Assembly: GCF_033343995.1 (NCBI RefSeq) | Contig: NZ_CP137573.1 | Span: 5,365,001-5,429,000 of the forward strand | Length of the DNA: 64,000 nucleotides | DNA from: Streptomyces sp. HUAS YS2 | Lineage (GTDB): Bacteria; Actinomycetota; Actinomycetes; Streptomycetales; Streptomycetaceae | Direction: 5' to 3' | Shown here: one piece after another, positions 10,820-19,147 of the stretch | Position numbering within the stretch: position 1 is the first letter of the stretch | Layout: the number at the start of each line of letters is the position of its first letter | Made by a program: the position numbers and the translations under genes | The notes under the pieces: model-generated | The model's input: only the letters and a program-made list of their open reading frames with translations | The model's database searches: none | What the model was told of the DNA's origin: nothing

Positions 10820-10927
10820 CCGGCGTACTCACCCGCAAGGGTGGCGTGTTTTTCCACAACTCGCTGGTTTTCCACCGGAATCCGGGCTGCTCAGCGGGTT
10901 CGGACGGATGTGCCTACCGTCGACTTC

Positions 10928-12046
10928 ATGGGACTTCGAGCGGATTCCTCGACAGCGGCAACGAACACGACCACATCTCCTTCGACGATCGGGACCCGGA
11001 CCGGGGCCGGGGCCGCGACCGCGGCTCCGGTGCGGAGGGCGGGGGCGACGAGCGGGCCCGGCCGCGCGCCCGGATCGGACGGACGGGTGCGCCGGGGCGT
11101 CCGCGGCTCGCCCCCGGGGCGGGCGACGCGGCGCGCACACGTGCGAGGGCGGCACGCGGCGCTCGCGGGCGGGGGTGAGGCGCGGAGCCGGGGCGACGCG
11201 CTGTTCCGGGGGCTCGAGCCGGGTGCGCCCGACGACTGGGGCGAAGGGGAGGTCGTGGCGGCCCCGGAGCCGGACGCGCCGACGTGTCCGACGCCTGCGA
11301 CGCCCCCGCTGTCCGCTGCGGTGCCCGGGCGGCTGGAGCGGCTCGGGGAGGCGCTGCGGGAGCGGCTGCCGGTGTGGGTGCGACTGCGCTGCGGGCTCGA
11401 GCCCCGGACGCTGGTGGCGCTGACGGTGGTGCTGGTGGTGGCCGCGGGCCTGGCCGGGCGGCACTTCCTGGCCGGGCGGCCCGAGCAGGTCCGGGTGCCC
11501 GAGGTGGTCCGTGCCGCACCGCCCGGGGCTGGCGCGTCGGGTGGAACGGGGCTGCCCGCTCCGGCGGGGGCGGACGGGAGCGCGTCGCCGACGGCTCGGC
11601 CGCCGGCCGTCGTGGTGGACGTGAGCGGCAAGGTGCGGCGGCCCGGGATCCTGAGTCTGCCGGCCGGCTCGCGGGTGGCCGACGCGCTGCGGGCGGCGGG
11701 CGGCGTACACCCCGGCACGGACGTCACCGGGATCAACCGCGCCCGGGTCCTGATGGACGGGGAGCAGGTGGTCGTCGGTGTTCCCGGAGCGGGCGGCGGA
11801 CCCGTGGGCGGCCCCGCGCCGCCGGGCGGGGCGCCGGGCGGGGCCGGTGCGGGGGCGCCCGTCAGCCTCAACTCCGCGACGGTGGAACAACTGGACACGC
11901 TGCCCGGCGTCGGGCCGGTGCTCGCCCAGCACATCTTGAACTACCGCACGGAGCACGGCGGTTTCCGCTCCGTCGCCGAGCTGCGCGAGGTGAACGGAAT
12001 CGGCGCACGCAGGTTCGCCGACCTCGAACCGCTGGTGCGGCCGTGA
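10928..12046 (+). CDS. ComEA family helix-hairpin-helix DNA-binding protein
   Basis: A 372-residue protein from ATG 10928; GTG codons at 10841 and 10910 are alternative starts and no clear Shine-Dalgarno decides. An Arg/Pro/Gly-rich, low-complexity N-terminus is followed by one transmembrane helix (about 160-180), an SLBB domain (VVVDVSGKVRRPGILSL, from about 229), a Gly/Pro linker, and a C-terminal helix-hairpin-helix pair (LNSATVEQLDTLPGVGPVLA, about 314-370). ComEA proteins bind double-stranded DNA outside the membrane and pass it to ComEC. The stop overlaps the comEC GTG start, so the two are translated together. Confidence 0.85.
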   Translation: MGLRADSSTAATNTTTSPSTIGTRTGAGAATAAPVRRAGATSGPGRAPGSDGRVRRGVRGSPPGRATRRAHVRGRHAALAGGGEARSRGDALFRGLEPGAPDDWGEGEVVAAPEPDAPTCPTPATPPLSAAVPGRLERLGEALRERLPVWVRLRCGLEPRTLVALTVVLVVAAGLAGRHFLAGRPEQVRVPEVVRAAPPGAGASGGTGLPAPAGADGSASPTARPPAVVVDVSGKVRRPGILSLPAGSRVADALRAAGGVHPGTDVTGINRARVLMDGEQVVVGVPGAGGGPVGGPAPPGGAPGGAGAGAPVSLNSATVEQLDTLPGVGPVLAQHILNYRTEHGGFRSVAELREVNGIGARRFADLEPLVRP

Positions 12047-14550
12047 GCCGGCGGGACGTGGACGAGGGCGCGGCGGACGGGCTCTGCGACCGCGACGCAC
12101 CGTGGCAGGAGGGCCCGGCCGATCTCCGGCTGGTGGCACCGGCGCTGGCCGCCTGGGCGGCCGCCGCCCTCGCCCTGGGAGCGGCCGGAGGGTGGGTCGC
12201 GGCAGCGGTGGGGGTCTGTGTGGCGGGGGCCGCGCTGCTCATGGCCGTGGTGCGCGTACGCGCGTCACGCTGCCGTCCCGTACCGGGGCTGCGGGCGACG
12301 GCCTGTGCGGCGGTGCTGCTCTGCGCGGCCGCCGGTGCGGCCTCGGCGGGGTTGCACGCCGCGGATCTGCGACGCGGCCCGCTGCCCGGCCTGGCCGGGG
12401 AGCACGGCCGCCTGACCGCGGAGGTGACGGTGACCTCCGATCCCCGCCGGACGCGGCCGGTGGTCCGCGGCGACCGGGCGGCTCCGGCGGCGGTGGTCCT
12501 CGACGGCGAGGCAATCGAGGTGACGGCGCACGGCCGCGGCGAGGGGCTGGGGAGCGGATCGGCGGTCAGAACGAGGACGCCCGTGCTCGTCGTCGTACGG
12601 GCCGGGGCGGCCGACCGGGAGTGGCTGCGGCTGTTGCCGTCGACCCGGGTACGGATGACCGCGCGGGCGGCGCCGCCGATGCGGCAGGGAGATCCGTACG
12701 CGGCGATGCTGCGGGTCGACGACAGCGGGCCGCCGCGCGTCACCGGACCGCCCGGCGCGGCCCAGCGCCTGGCCGGGGAGCTGCGGGCGGGGTTGCGGCG
12801 CGCGACCGACGGGCTCGACGCGGACGCGCGGGCGTTGCTGCCCGGGCTCGTCGTGGGGGACACCTCCCGTGTCCCGCCCGACCTGCGCGACGCCTTCGAG
12901 GCCACCGACCTGACGCACCTCCTCGCCGTGTCCGGAAGCAACCTCACAATCATCCTGCTGCTGCTCATCGGGCAGCCGGGCCGGGCCCTGCGAGCCGAAC
13001 GCGGCGGCCTGGCTCCCCGGATCGGGCTGTCGCTGCGGGCCACCGCGGCGGCCGGCGGGGCGCTCACGCTCGCCTTCGTGGTCGTGTGCCGGCCCGACCC
13101 GAGCGTGCTGCGGGCAGCGGCCTGCGGACTGGTCACGCTGCTCGCGATCGGGACGGGCCGGCGGCGGACGCTGATCCCGGCGCTGGCCGCGGCCGTGCTG
13201 GCACTGGTGCTCTACGACCCCTGGCTGGCCAGGAGTTACGGGTTCCTGCTCTCCGTCCTGGCGACGGGCGCGCTGCTCACCGTCGCACCGGGCTGGGGCG
13301 CCGCGCTGCGGAGACGCGGGGTGCCCGGCCGGATCGCCGAGGCGCTGGGCGCGGCACTGGCGGCGCAGGCGGTGTGCGCCCCGGTCGTGGCGGTGTTCGC
13401 CGCGCGGGTCAGCCTGGTGGCGGTGCCGTGCAATCTGCTCGCCGAGGCGGCGGTGGCACCGGCGACGGTCCTCGGGTTCGCGGCGCTGGGGCTGGCGCCG
13501 GTGGCGCTGCCCGTCGCCGAGGTCGTGGCCCGGGTCGCCGGGTGGCCGGCGGGGTGGATCGCGGGGGTCGCGCGGACCGGGGCGGAGCTGCCGGGCGCGG
13601 AGACGGGCTGGCCCGGCGGGTGGACCGGTGGGCTGGTCCTGGCCGTGGCATCCGGGTTCGTGGTCGCGGCGGTGCGGTGGGTGCCGTACCGGCGGTGGTG
13701 GGCGACCGGATGCGTTCTGCTGCTGGCGCTCGCGGTCGTGCGGCCGCCGCCGCTGGCCCGGCTGGTCTCCGGATGGCCGCCGCCGGACTGGGAGTTCGTG
13801 ATGTGCCAGGTGGGACAGGGCGACGCGACCGTGCTGGCGGCGGGCGGGGACGCGGCGGTCGTGGTGGACGCGGGACCCGACCCGGTGCCGGTGGACCGTT
13901 GTCTGCGCGAGCTGGGGGTGCGCCGGGTGGCGCTGCTGGTGCTCACGCACTTCCACGCGGACCACGTGGCGGGGCTGCCGGGGGTGCTGCGGGGCCGTTC
14001 GGTCGGGGCGATCCAGGTGACCGGTCTCGAAGAGCCGCCCGGGCAGGCGGCGTTCGTGCGGCGGACCGCGCTGGCCGCGGGGGTGCCGGTGGTCCGGGCG
14101 ATGCCGGGGGAGCGACGGCGGGTCGGACGACTGGAGTGGGAGGTGCTGTGGACGGGCGCGGGACCGGGCGGCAGCGGAGGGGGCGTCATGGACGGGCCGA
14201 ACGACGCGAGTGTGACGCTGCGGGCGCGGACCGCCGGCGGGCTGACGCTGCTGTTGCTCGGGGACCTCGAACCTCCGGCGCAGCGGGGGCTGTTGCGGGC
14301 ACATCCGGAGCTCGGGCCGGTGGACGTGCTCAAGGTCGCCCACCACGGGTCCGCCCACCAGGACCCGGAGCTGATACGCGCGGTCCGGCCGAGGCTCGCC
14401 CTGGTGTCGGTCGGCGCGGACAACACGTACGGGCATCCCTCGCCCCGGACGGTCGGGGCACTGCGGGACGGCGGGGCACATGTGCTGCGGACGGACCGGG
14501 ACGGGGCGATCGCGGTGGCGGGCGGGATACGGGTGTGGAGGTCCTTGTAG
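12043..14550 (+). CDS. ComEC/Rec2 family DNA internalization channel
   Basis: An 835-residue polytopic membrane protein with the ComEC three-part layout. First comes an N-terminal membrane region with an OB-like extracytoplasmic segment. Next is the Competence domain, with VVGDTSRVP and the conserved LAVSGSNLTIIL. Last is a C-terminal metallo-beta-lactamase-like domain with THFHADHVAG (H636, H638, D640, H641). GTG 12043 overlaps the comEA stop by 4 bases. In naturally competent bacteria ComEC forms the DNA channel; Streptomyces usually keeps this pair although classic competence is not established for it. Its role here is therefore known only from the family. Confidence 0.88.
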   Translation: MSRRDVDEGAADGLCDRDAPWQEGPADLRLVAPALAAWAAAALALGAAGGWVAAAVGVCVAGAALLMAVVRVRASRCRPVPGLRATACAAVLLCAAAGAASAGLHAADLRRGPLPGLAGEHGRLTAEVTVTSDPRRTRPVVRGDRAAPAAVVLDGEAIEVTAHGRGEGLGSGSAVRTRTPVLVVVRAGAADREWLRLLPSTRVRMTARAAPPMRQGDPYAAMLRVDDSGPPRVTGPPGAAQRLAGELRAGLRRATDGLDADARALLPGLVVGDTSRVPPDLRDAFEATDLTHLLAVSGSNLTIILLLLIGQPGRALRAERGGLAPRIGLSLRATAAAGGALTLAFVVVCRPDPSVLRAAACGLVTLLAIGTGRRRTLIPALAAAVLALVLYDPWLARSYGFLLSVLATGALLTVAPGWGAALRRRGVPGRIAEALGAALAAQAVCAPVVAVFAARVSLVAVPCNLLAEAAVAPATVLGFAALGLAPVALPVAEVVARVAGWPAGWIAGVARTGAELPGAETGWPGGWTGGLVLAVASGFVVAAVRWVPYRRWWATGCVLLLALAVVRPPPLARLVSGWPPPDWEFVMCQVGQGDATVLAAGGDAAVVVDAGPDPVPVDRCLRELGVRRVALLVLTHFHADHVAGLPGVLRGRSVGAIQVTGLEEPPGQAAFVRRTALAAGVPVVRAMPGERRRVGRLEWEVLWTGAGPGGSGGGVMDGPNDASVTLRARTAGGLTLLLLGDLEPPAQRGLLRAHPELGPVDVLKVAHHGSAHQDPELIRAVRPRLALVSVGADNTYGHPSPRTVGALRDGGAHVLRTDRDGAIAVAGGIRVWRSL

Positions 14551-14570
14551 GGAAGTTGCTCAGAGGGTGC

Positions 14571-14599
14571 TTGTAAAGGAGTCTTTCTAAAGATAGCTT
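14571..14599 (+). promoter_or_regulatory. promoter of the ArsR-like regulator, leaderless type
   Basis: TTGTAA (14571-14576) and TAGCTT (14594-14599) are separated by 17 bases. The ATG at 14607 falls 7 bases after the -10 box, near the expected transcription start, so the mRNA is probably leaderless. The local AT-richness contrasts with the neighbourhood. Confidence 0.6.
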
Positions 14600-14603
14600 T
14601 ACA
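14572..14603. promoter_or_regulatory. 32-bp dyad operator overlapping the ArsR-gene promoter
   Basis: Outer arms TGTAAAG (14572-14578) and CTTTACA (14597-14603) and inner arms TCTTT (14582-14586) and AAAGA (14589-14593) share one centre, so 24 of 32 positions are symmetric. The dyad covers the -35 box, spacer and -10 box. It is the obvious candidate operator for autoregulation by the downstream winged-helix protein. Confidence 0.65.
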
Positions 14604-14606
14604 TGC

Positions 14607-15269
14607 ATGACGCCGAGCGCCGAACCACCCTCGGGCGACGAGACGCCCCGCAGTGTCCGGCTCACCGACCCCCGGGCCCTGCGGGCGTACGCCCACCCGA
14701 CCCGGATGGCGCTGGTCGGCCTGCTGCGTCGCAGCGGCCCGTTCACCGCGACGCGGGCGGCCGAGCTGACCGGGGAGTCCGTCGCCAGCTGCTCGTACCA
14801 CCTGCGGATACTCGCCAAGTACGGGCTCGTCGAGGAGGCCCCCGGCGGGCGGGGGCGGGAGAAGCCCTGGCGGGCCACGGCCCGGTTCACCCACTGGCCG
14901 GACCACAGCGAGGACTCGGGGGTCGCCCAGGCGGCCGACTCGCTGACCGTCGCGGTCGCCGAGCACTACTTCAAGCGGCTGACGCGGGCCATGGAGAGGC
15001 GGCATCAGCTGCCGCGGGAGTGGCGGGAGGCCGAGCAGTTCGGCGACAGCCTGGTCTACCTCACCCCCGAGGAGCTGACCGAACTCGGCGAGCGGATGCG
15101 CGAGTTGCTGCGTCCCTACGAAGAGCGAGACACCGACCCGGGCGGGCGGCCGGAGGGGGCCCGAGCCGTCAGCGTGCTGCGGATCGCCTTCCTGGACCGC
15201 GAGATCCCGGAAGAGGTCCCCGAGGTCCGCGAGGTCCCCGAGGCATCCAAGAAGGAGGGCGACGAGTGA
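14607..15269 (+). CDS. ArsR-type winged-helix transcriptional regulator
   Basis: A 220-residue protein with an HTH_20/ArsR-like winged-helix domain at about residues 20-105 (LRAYAHPTRMALVGLLRR, then a recognition-helix region around SVASCSYHLRILAKYGLVEE). The C-terminal region is Glu/Arg-rich. No CxC or His cluster of metal-sensing ArsR proteins is visible, so the ligand is probably not a metal. The ATG sits directly at the likely transcription start. Its stop overlaps the GTG of an MFS exporter, so the pair forms a regulator-exporter operon probably repressed through the 32-bp dyad at 14572-14603. The inducer is unknown. Confidence 0.85.
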   Translation: MTPSAEPPSGDETPRSVRLTDPRALRAYAHPTRMALVGLLRRSGPFTATRAAELTGESVASCSYHLRILAKYGLVEEAPGGRGREKPWRATARFTHWPDHSEDSGVAQAADSLTVAVAEHYFKRLTRAMERRHQLPREWREAEQFGDSLVYLTPEELTELGERMRELLRPYEERDTDPGGRPEGARAVSVLRIAFLDREIPEEVPEVREVPEASKKEGDE

Positions 15270-16528
15270 GCATCGTCGAGCGCATACCGGACCTGCTGCG
15301 CGAGCGGACGTTCCGGAGGTACTGGACCGGACAGACGGTCTCCCTCGCCGGCGACCAGATCACGCTCATCGCGATCCCGCTCGCCGCCGTGCTCGTCCTC
15401 GGCGCCGGTGCGGCCGAGATGAGCTGGCTCACGACGGCCGGACTGCTCCCGTCGCTCCTGCTCAACCTCCCCCTGGGAGCATGGGCGGACCGGCAGGCAC
15501 GGCGTCGCCGCGCCATGATCGCCGCCGACCTGGCCCGGGCGGTGCTGCTGCTCACGCTGCCCGTGGCGTATCTGCTCGACGTGCTCAGCCTCTGGCAGCT
15601 GTACGCGGTGACCTTCGGCGTCGGCGCGCTGAGCGTGCTCTTCGACGCCTGCAACGCCACGCTGTTCGCGGCGCTCGTTCCCACCGAGCGCTATGTGCAG
15701 GCGAACTCCCTGGTCAACGGCAGCCGCTCGGCGGCCTGGCTCGCCGGGCCGAGCGCGGGCGGTCTGCTCGTCCAGTTCCTCACCGCCCCCGTCGCGCTGG
15801 TCGCGGACGCCTTCACGTACCTGATCTCGGCCGGGTACCTGGCCCGGATCGCGCCCGCCGAGCCCGCACCCGCCCCGGTCGACAAGGGCCACTTCACCGA
15901 GGGTCTGCGCTGGGTCGTCCGTGACCGGTCGATGCGGGCCATGTTCGCGGCCGCGGGGACCGTCCAGTTCTTCAACTACATGTTCCACACCCTGTTCGTG
16001 CTCTACGCGACGACGGAACGGGGCCTGAGCGCCGGCGTCCTCGGCCTGGTGCTCGGCGCGGGCGCGGTCGGCGGACTGATCGGCGCGATGTGCTCCGGAG
16101 CGGTCGTACGGCGCTTCGGCATCGGGCCGTCCATCGTCCTCGGCTTCGTCGGCTTCACGCTGCCGCTGGTGCTGATCCCGCTCGCCGAGGGCCCGACGCC
16201 CCTGGTCGTCGCGGTGTTCTTCGCCGCCGAGTTCCTTTCCTGCCTCGGCGTGATGCTGGTCGACATCTCCAGCGGCTCCCTGCAGATGGCGCTGATACCC
16301 GACGCGGTCCGGTCCCGCGTCATGGGCGCCTTCCGCACCCTCAACCACGGCTTCCGCCCCCTCGGGGCGCTCGCCGCCGGTTTCCTCGGCACCGCGGTCG
16401 GACTGCGCCCGACGCTCTGGATCGCCACGGTCGGCGCCGTGTTCGCCGTGCTGTGGCTCCTCCCGTCGCCCGTTCCCGGAACTCGCGAACTGCCCAAGGG
16501 CGTTGAGGAGGAGCCCGTCGCGGCCTAG
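15266..16528 (+). CDS. MFS exporter (MFS_3/EntS-like)
   Basis: A 420-residue transporter with about 12 hydrophobic segments. The loop after the second helix (LGAWADRQARRRRAM) is the MFS motif-A type sequence and FGVGALSVLFDACNATLF is typical of EntS-like MFS_3 exporters. The GTG start at 15266 overlaps the regulator's stop and is preceded by GAAGGAGGGC. It is co-expressed with the ArsR-type regulator, which argues for inducible efflux of a toxic compound. The substrate cannot be inferred. Confidence 0.88.
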   Translation: MSIVERIPDLLRERTFRRYWTGQTVSLAGDQITLIAIPLAAVLVLGAGAAEMSWLTTAGLLPSLLLNLPLGAWADRQARRRRAMIAADLARAVLLLTLPVAYLLDVLSLWQLYAVTFGVGALSVLFDACNATLFAALVPTERYVQANSLVNGSRSAAWLAGPSAGGLLVQFLTAPVALVADAFTYLISAGYLARIAPAEPAPAPVDKGHFTEGLRWVVRDRSMRAMFAAAGTVQFFNYMFHTLFVLYATTERGLSAGVLGLVLGAGAVGGLIGAMCSGAVVRRFGIGPSIVLGFVGFTLPLVLIPLAEGPTPLVVAVFFAAEFLSCLGVMLVDISSGSLQMALIPDAVRSRVMGAFRTLNHGFRPLGALAAGFLGTAVGLRPTLWIATVGAVFAVLWLLPSPVPGTRELPKGVEEEPVAA

Positions 16529-16581
16529 CCGCCCGCCTTATTGGTTTGCGGACGGCGTACCGGGCCGGATAGGAAGCTCGC

Positions 16582-17124
16582 ATGCTGAGAGGTGGCAAGG
16601 TCGGGCTCAGGGCCCGGCACGAGGACGACATCCCGATCCTGCGGACCGAGCTCTTCGACGACGTGGTCAACGCCGCGCGGGCCGAGGGCGGGCCCTGGCG
16701 GCCGATCACGCCCGGTACGAAGGATCCGCGGCTCTTCACCGACGACACCAAGGAGGGGCACGTCCCCTTCTCGGTGGTGGAGTCGGAGGGCGGCACGCTG
16801 ATCGGCAGCGCGACGCTGTGGGGCATCGACACCCACAACCGGTCCGCGCACATCGGCCTCGGACTGCTGCCGTCCGCCCGCGGCAAGGGCTACGGCACCG
16901 ACGTCGTCTCGGCGCTGTGCTACTACGGCTTCGCCGTGCGCAGCCTGCACCGGCTGCAGATCGAGACGCTGGCGGACAACCACGCCATGCTGCGCTCCGC
17001 CGAGCGCAACGGCTTCGTCCGCGAGGGCGTACTGCGCTCCTCGGCCTGGGTGTTGGGCGAGTTCCTCGACGAGGTGCTGCTCGGGCTGCTCGTCGAGGAC
17101 TGGAAGCCGGACGCGAAGAGGTAG
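16582..17124 (+). CDS. GNAT family N-acetyltransferase (RimJ/RimL-like)
   Basis: A 180-residue protein of the Acetyltransf_3 type. The acetyl-CoA pyrophosphate loop is seen at LLPSARGKGYGTDVV (R/Q-x-x-G-x-G/A pattern), and LHRLQIETLADNHAMLRSAERNGF is split across the two strands typical of RimJ/RimL proteins. Such enzymes acetylate amino groups of ribosomal proteins, antibiotics or small amines. It is a lone gene between the MFS exporter and a small reverse-strand gene. The substrate is unknown. Confidence 0.85.
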   Translation: MLRGGKVGLRARHEDDIPILRTELFDDVVNAARAEGGPWRPITPGTKDPRLFTDDTKEGHVPFSVVESEGGTLIGSATLWGIDTHNRSAHIGLGLLPSARGKGYGTDVVSALCYYGFAVRSLHRLQIETLADNHAMLRSAERNGFVREGVLRSSAWVLGEFLDEVLLGLLVEDWKPDAKR

Positions 17125-17182
17125 GCGGCCGTAACGCCTCGGGGCTGACTCTTCGAGAGGGGCTGAGGGACGCGGAGCGGGG

Positions 17183-17428
17183 CTACGGGGCCTCCAGCCA
17201 GCCTTCGTACTCGGCGGCGAACGCGTCCAGGGCGGTCGGGTCGAGGCGGGACTCCGGGTCCTCCACGACGACCAGCCACTGCGCGTCCTCGGCGTCGTCC
17301 TCGCCGGCCAGGGCGTCGCGGACGAGCTGCGGTTCCTCGGCGACGCCGAAACGGTCCGCGAGCTCCTCGGCGGCCTCCTCCGCGGCATCGCGGTCGGGGA
17401 GTACCAGTACGTGTCTCACATCGCTCAC
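17183..17428 (-). CDS. small acidic protein, unknown function (81 aa)
   Basis: GTG 17428 is chosen because GGAG lies 9 bases upstream; the frame extends further upstream without a better site. The protein begins VSDVRHVLVLPDRD and is very acidic (many Glu/Asp), with a predicted beta-alpha pattern. It ends EYEGWLEAP. I recognise no named domain. It is divergent from holA, whose start lies about 70 bases away, so both promoters must share the 17429-17499 gap. Confidence 0.6.
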   Translation of the reverse strand: MSDVRHVLVLPDRDAAEEAAEELADRFGVAEEPQLVRDALAGEDDAEDAQWLVVVEDPESRLDPTALDAFAAEYEGWLEAP

Positions 17429-17499
17429 GTGCACATTCTCCGGTATCGCCGTTCCGGCGCCGAAGGGAGTGTCCGTGCCGCGTGGGATGCTGGACGGCG

Positions 17500-18486
17500 A
17501 TGGCAACCAGGAAGACTTCGACCGACGACCTCCTCGCCCCGATCACGCTCGCCGTGGGTCAGGAGGAGCTGCTGCTCGACCGTGCCGTGCGGGAGGTGGT
17601 GGCCGCCGCCCGGGCGGCCGACGCCGACACGGACGTACGGGACCTCAACGCGGACCAGCTGCAGCCCGGCACGCTGGCGGAGCTGACCAGCCCGTCGCTC
17701 TTCGCGGAGCGGAAGGTGCTGGTCGTGCGGAACGCGCAGGACCTCTCCGCGGACACGATCAAGGACGTCAAGGGGTACTTCGACGCGCCCCTGGAGGAGA
17801 TCACGCTGGTGCTGCTGCACGCCGGCGGGGCCAAGGGCAAGGGCCTGCTCGACGCGGCGCGCAAGGCGGGGGCGCGGGAGGTCGCCTGCCCGAAGACGAC
17901 GAAGCCGGCGGAGCGGCTGACGTTCGTCCGGCAGGAGTTCCGGGCCCTCGGGCGGTCGGCGACGCCGGAGGCGTGCCAGACGCTGGTGGACGCGATCGGC
18001 AGCGATCTGCGGGAGCTGGCGTCGGCGGTGTCGCAGCTGACGGCGGACGTCGAGGGAACGATCGACGAGGCGGTCGTCGGCCGCTACTACACGGGCCGCG
18101 CGGAGGCGTCGTCGTTCACCGTCGCGGACCGCGCGGTGGAGGGCCGGGCGGCCGAGGCGCTGGAGGCGCTGCGGTGGTCGCTGTCGACCGGCGTCGCGCC
18201 CGTACTGATCACCAGCGCGCTCGCGCAGGGCGTACGGGCGATCGGCAAGCTGTCGTCGGCGCGGGGCGGGCGGCCGGCGGACCTCGCGCGGGAGCTGGGG
18301 ATGCCGCCGTGGAAGATCGACCGGGTCCGGCAGCAGATGCGCGGCTGGACGCCGGACGGCGTCGCGGTCGCGCTGCGCGCGGTCGCGGAGGCGGACGCCG
18401 GCGTGAAGGGCGGCGGCGACGACCCGGAGTACGCGCTCGAGAAGGCCGTCGTGGCGGTGGCCCGAGCCGCCCGCATGCGGCGCTAG
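17500..18486 (+). CDS. holA: DNA polymerase III subunit delta
   Basis: A 328-residue protein of the HolA family, the delta subunit of the clamp loader, which opens the beta sliding clamp during replication. The N-terminal nucleotide-binding-like fold starts ITLAVGQEELLLDRAV, which lacks a functional Walker motif as normal for delta. SPSLFAERKVLVVRNAQDLS is the conserved segment that touches the clamp, and the C-terminal collar helices are complete. ATG 17500 is chosen; an ATG six codons upstream lacks conserved residues. A strong terminator follows before the convergent rpsT. Confidence 0.95.
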   Translation: MATRKTSTDDLLAPITLAVGQEELLLDRAVREVVAAARAADADTDVRDLNADQLQPGTLAELTSPSLFAERKVLVVRNAQDLSADTIKDVKGYFDAPLEEITLVLLHAGGAKGKGLLDAARKAGAREVACPKTTKPAERLTFVRQEFRALGRSATPEACQTLVDAIGSDLRELASAVSQLTADVEGTIDEAVVGRYYTGRAEASSFTVADRAVEGRAAEALEALRWSLSTGVAPVLITSALAQGVRAIGKLSSARGGRPADLARELGMPPWKIDRVRQQMRGWTPDGVAVALRAVAEADAGVKGGGDDPEYALEKAVVAVARAARMRR

Positions 18487-18535
18487 CCCCAGAGGACCCG
18501 CGGACCCGCAGACCCGGATGACCCCCGCCGACGGC

Positions 18536-18580
18536 GAAGGCCCCGTTCCTGCCCTGGGGAAGGGTGGGAGCGGGGCCTTC
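18536..18580. terminator. bidirectional terminator between holA and rpsT
   Basis: GAAGGCCCCG (18536-18545) pairs with CGGGGCCTTC (18571-18580), with an A-rich/T-rich base at each end. It lies between the convergent holA and rpsT genes and can serve both. Confidence 0.75.
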
Positions 18581-18698
18581 GACGTGGTGCTGGGTGGCTC
18601 GCACACGCGTGGCGAACGCGTCTCGCGTGCGAGGCCGGGGGCCGGTCAGGAGCGGGTGAGAGGGACCGCTGAGTCCTTTCCGGCGGTTACATCAGAGC

Positions 18699-18965
18699 TC
18701 AGCCCTGGAGGGTGGCAACCTTGGTGGCCAGCGCCGACTTCTTGTTGGCGGCGGCGTTCTTGTGGATGACACCCTTCGAGACAGCCTTGTCGAGCTGACG
18801 GGACGCCTCGCGAGCGGCCACAGTGGCCTTCTCGACGTCGCCGGCGGCAGCGGCCTCGCGGGCCTTGCGGATCGCGGTCTTGAGCGAGGACTTGACGGCC
18901 TTGTTGCGCAGGCGCGCCTTCTCGTTCGTCTTGTTCCGCTTGATCTGGGACTTGATGTTCGCCAC
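18699..18965 (-). CDS. rpsT: 30S ribosomal protein S20
   Basis: An 88-residue Lys/Arg/Ala-rich helical protein beginning MANIKSQIKRNKTNEKARLR, the standard bacterial S20 sequence, which binds 16S rRNA early in small-subunit assembly. Length is normal. It is transcribed alone on the minus strand. The 18581-18698 stretch is its 3' untranslated region, ending at a bidirectional terminator. The gene is divergent from lepA across a 182-bp gap. Confidence 0.98.
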   Translation of the reverse strand: MANIKSQIKRNKTNEKARLRNKAVKSSLKTAIRKAREAAAAGDVEKATVAAREASRQLDKAVSKGVIHKNAAANKKSALATKVATLQG

Positions 18966-19147
18966 TGGAAGAGCCTTTACAGGTTCGATGTTTCCTCAGG
19001 ATGTGCTCGCAGCTGAGAGGGCATACGAAACACAGCTGTCCACGGTATCAGGACGCCCCACGGCCGCCCAAACCGAGCGCAGCACCGCAGTCATGGGACG
19101 ATGGAGCCTACGTATCGATCCGACATCGCCCCGAGACGAGACCCTGC

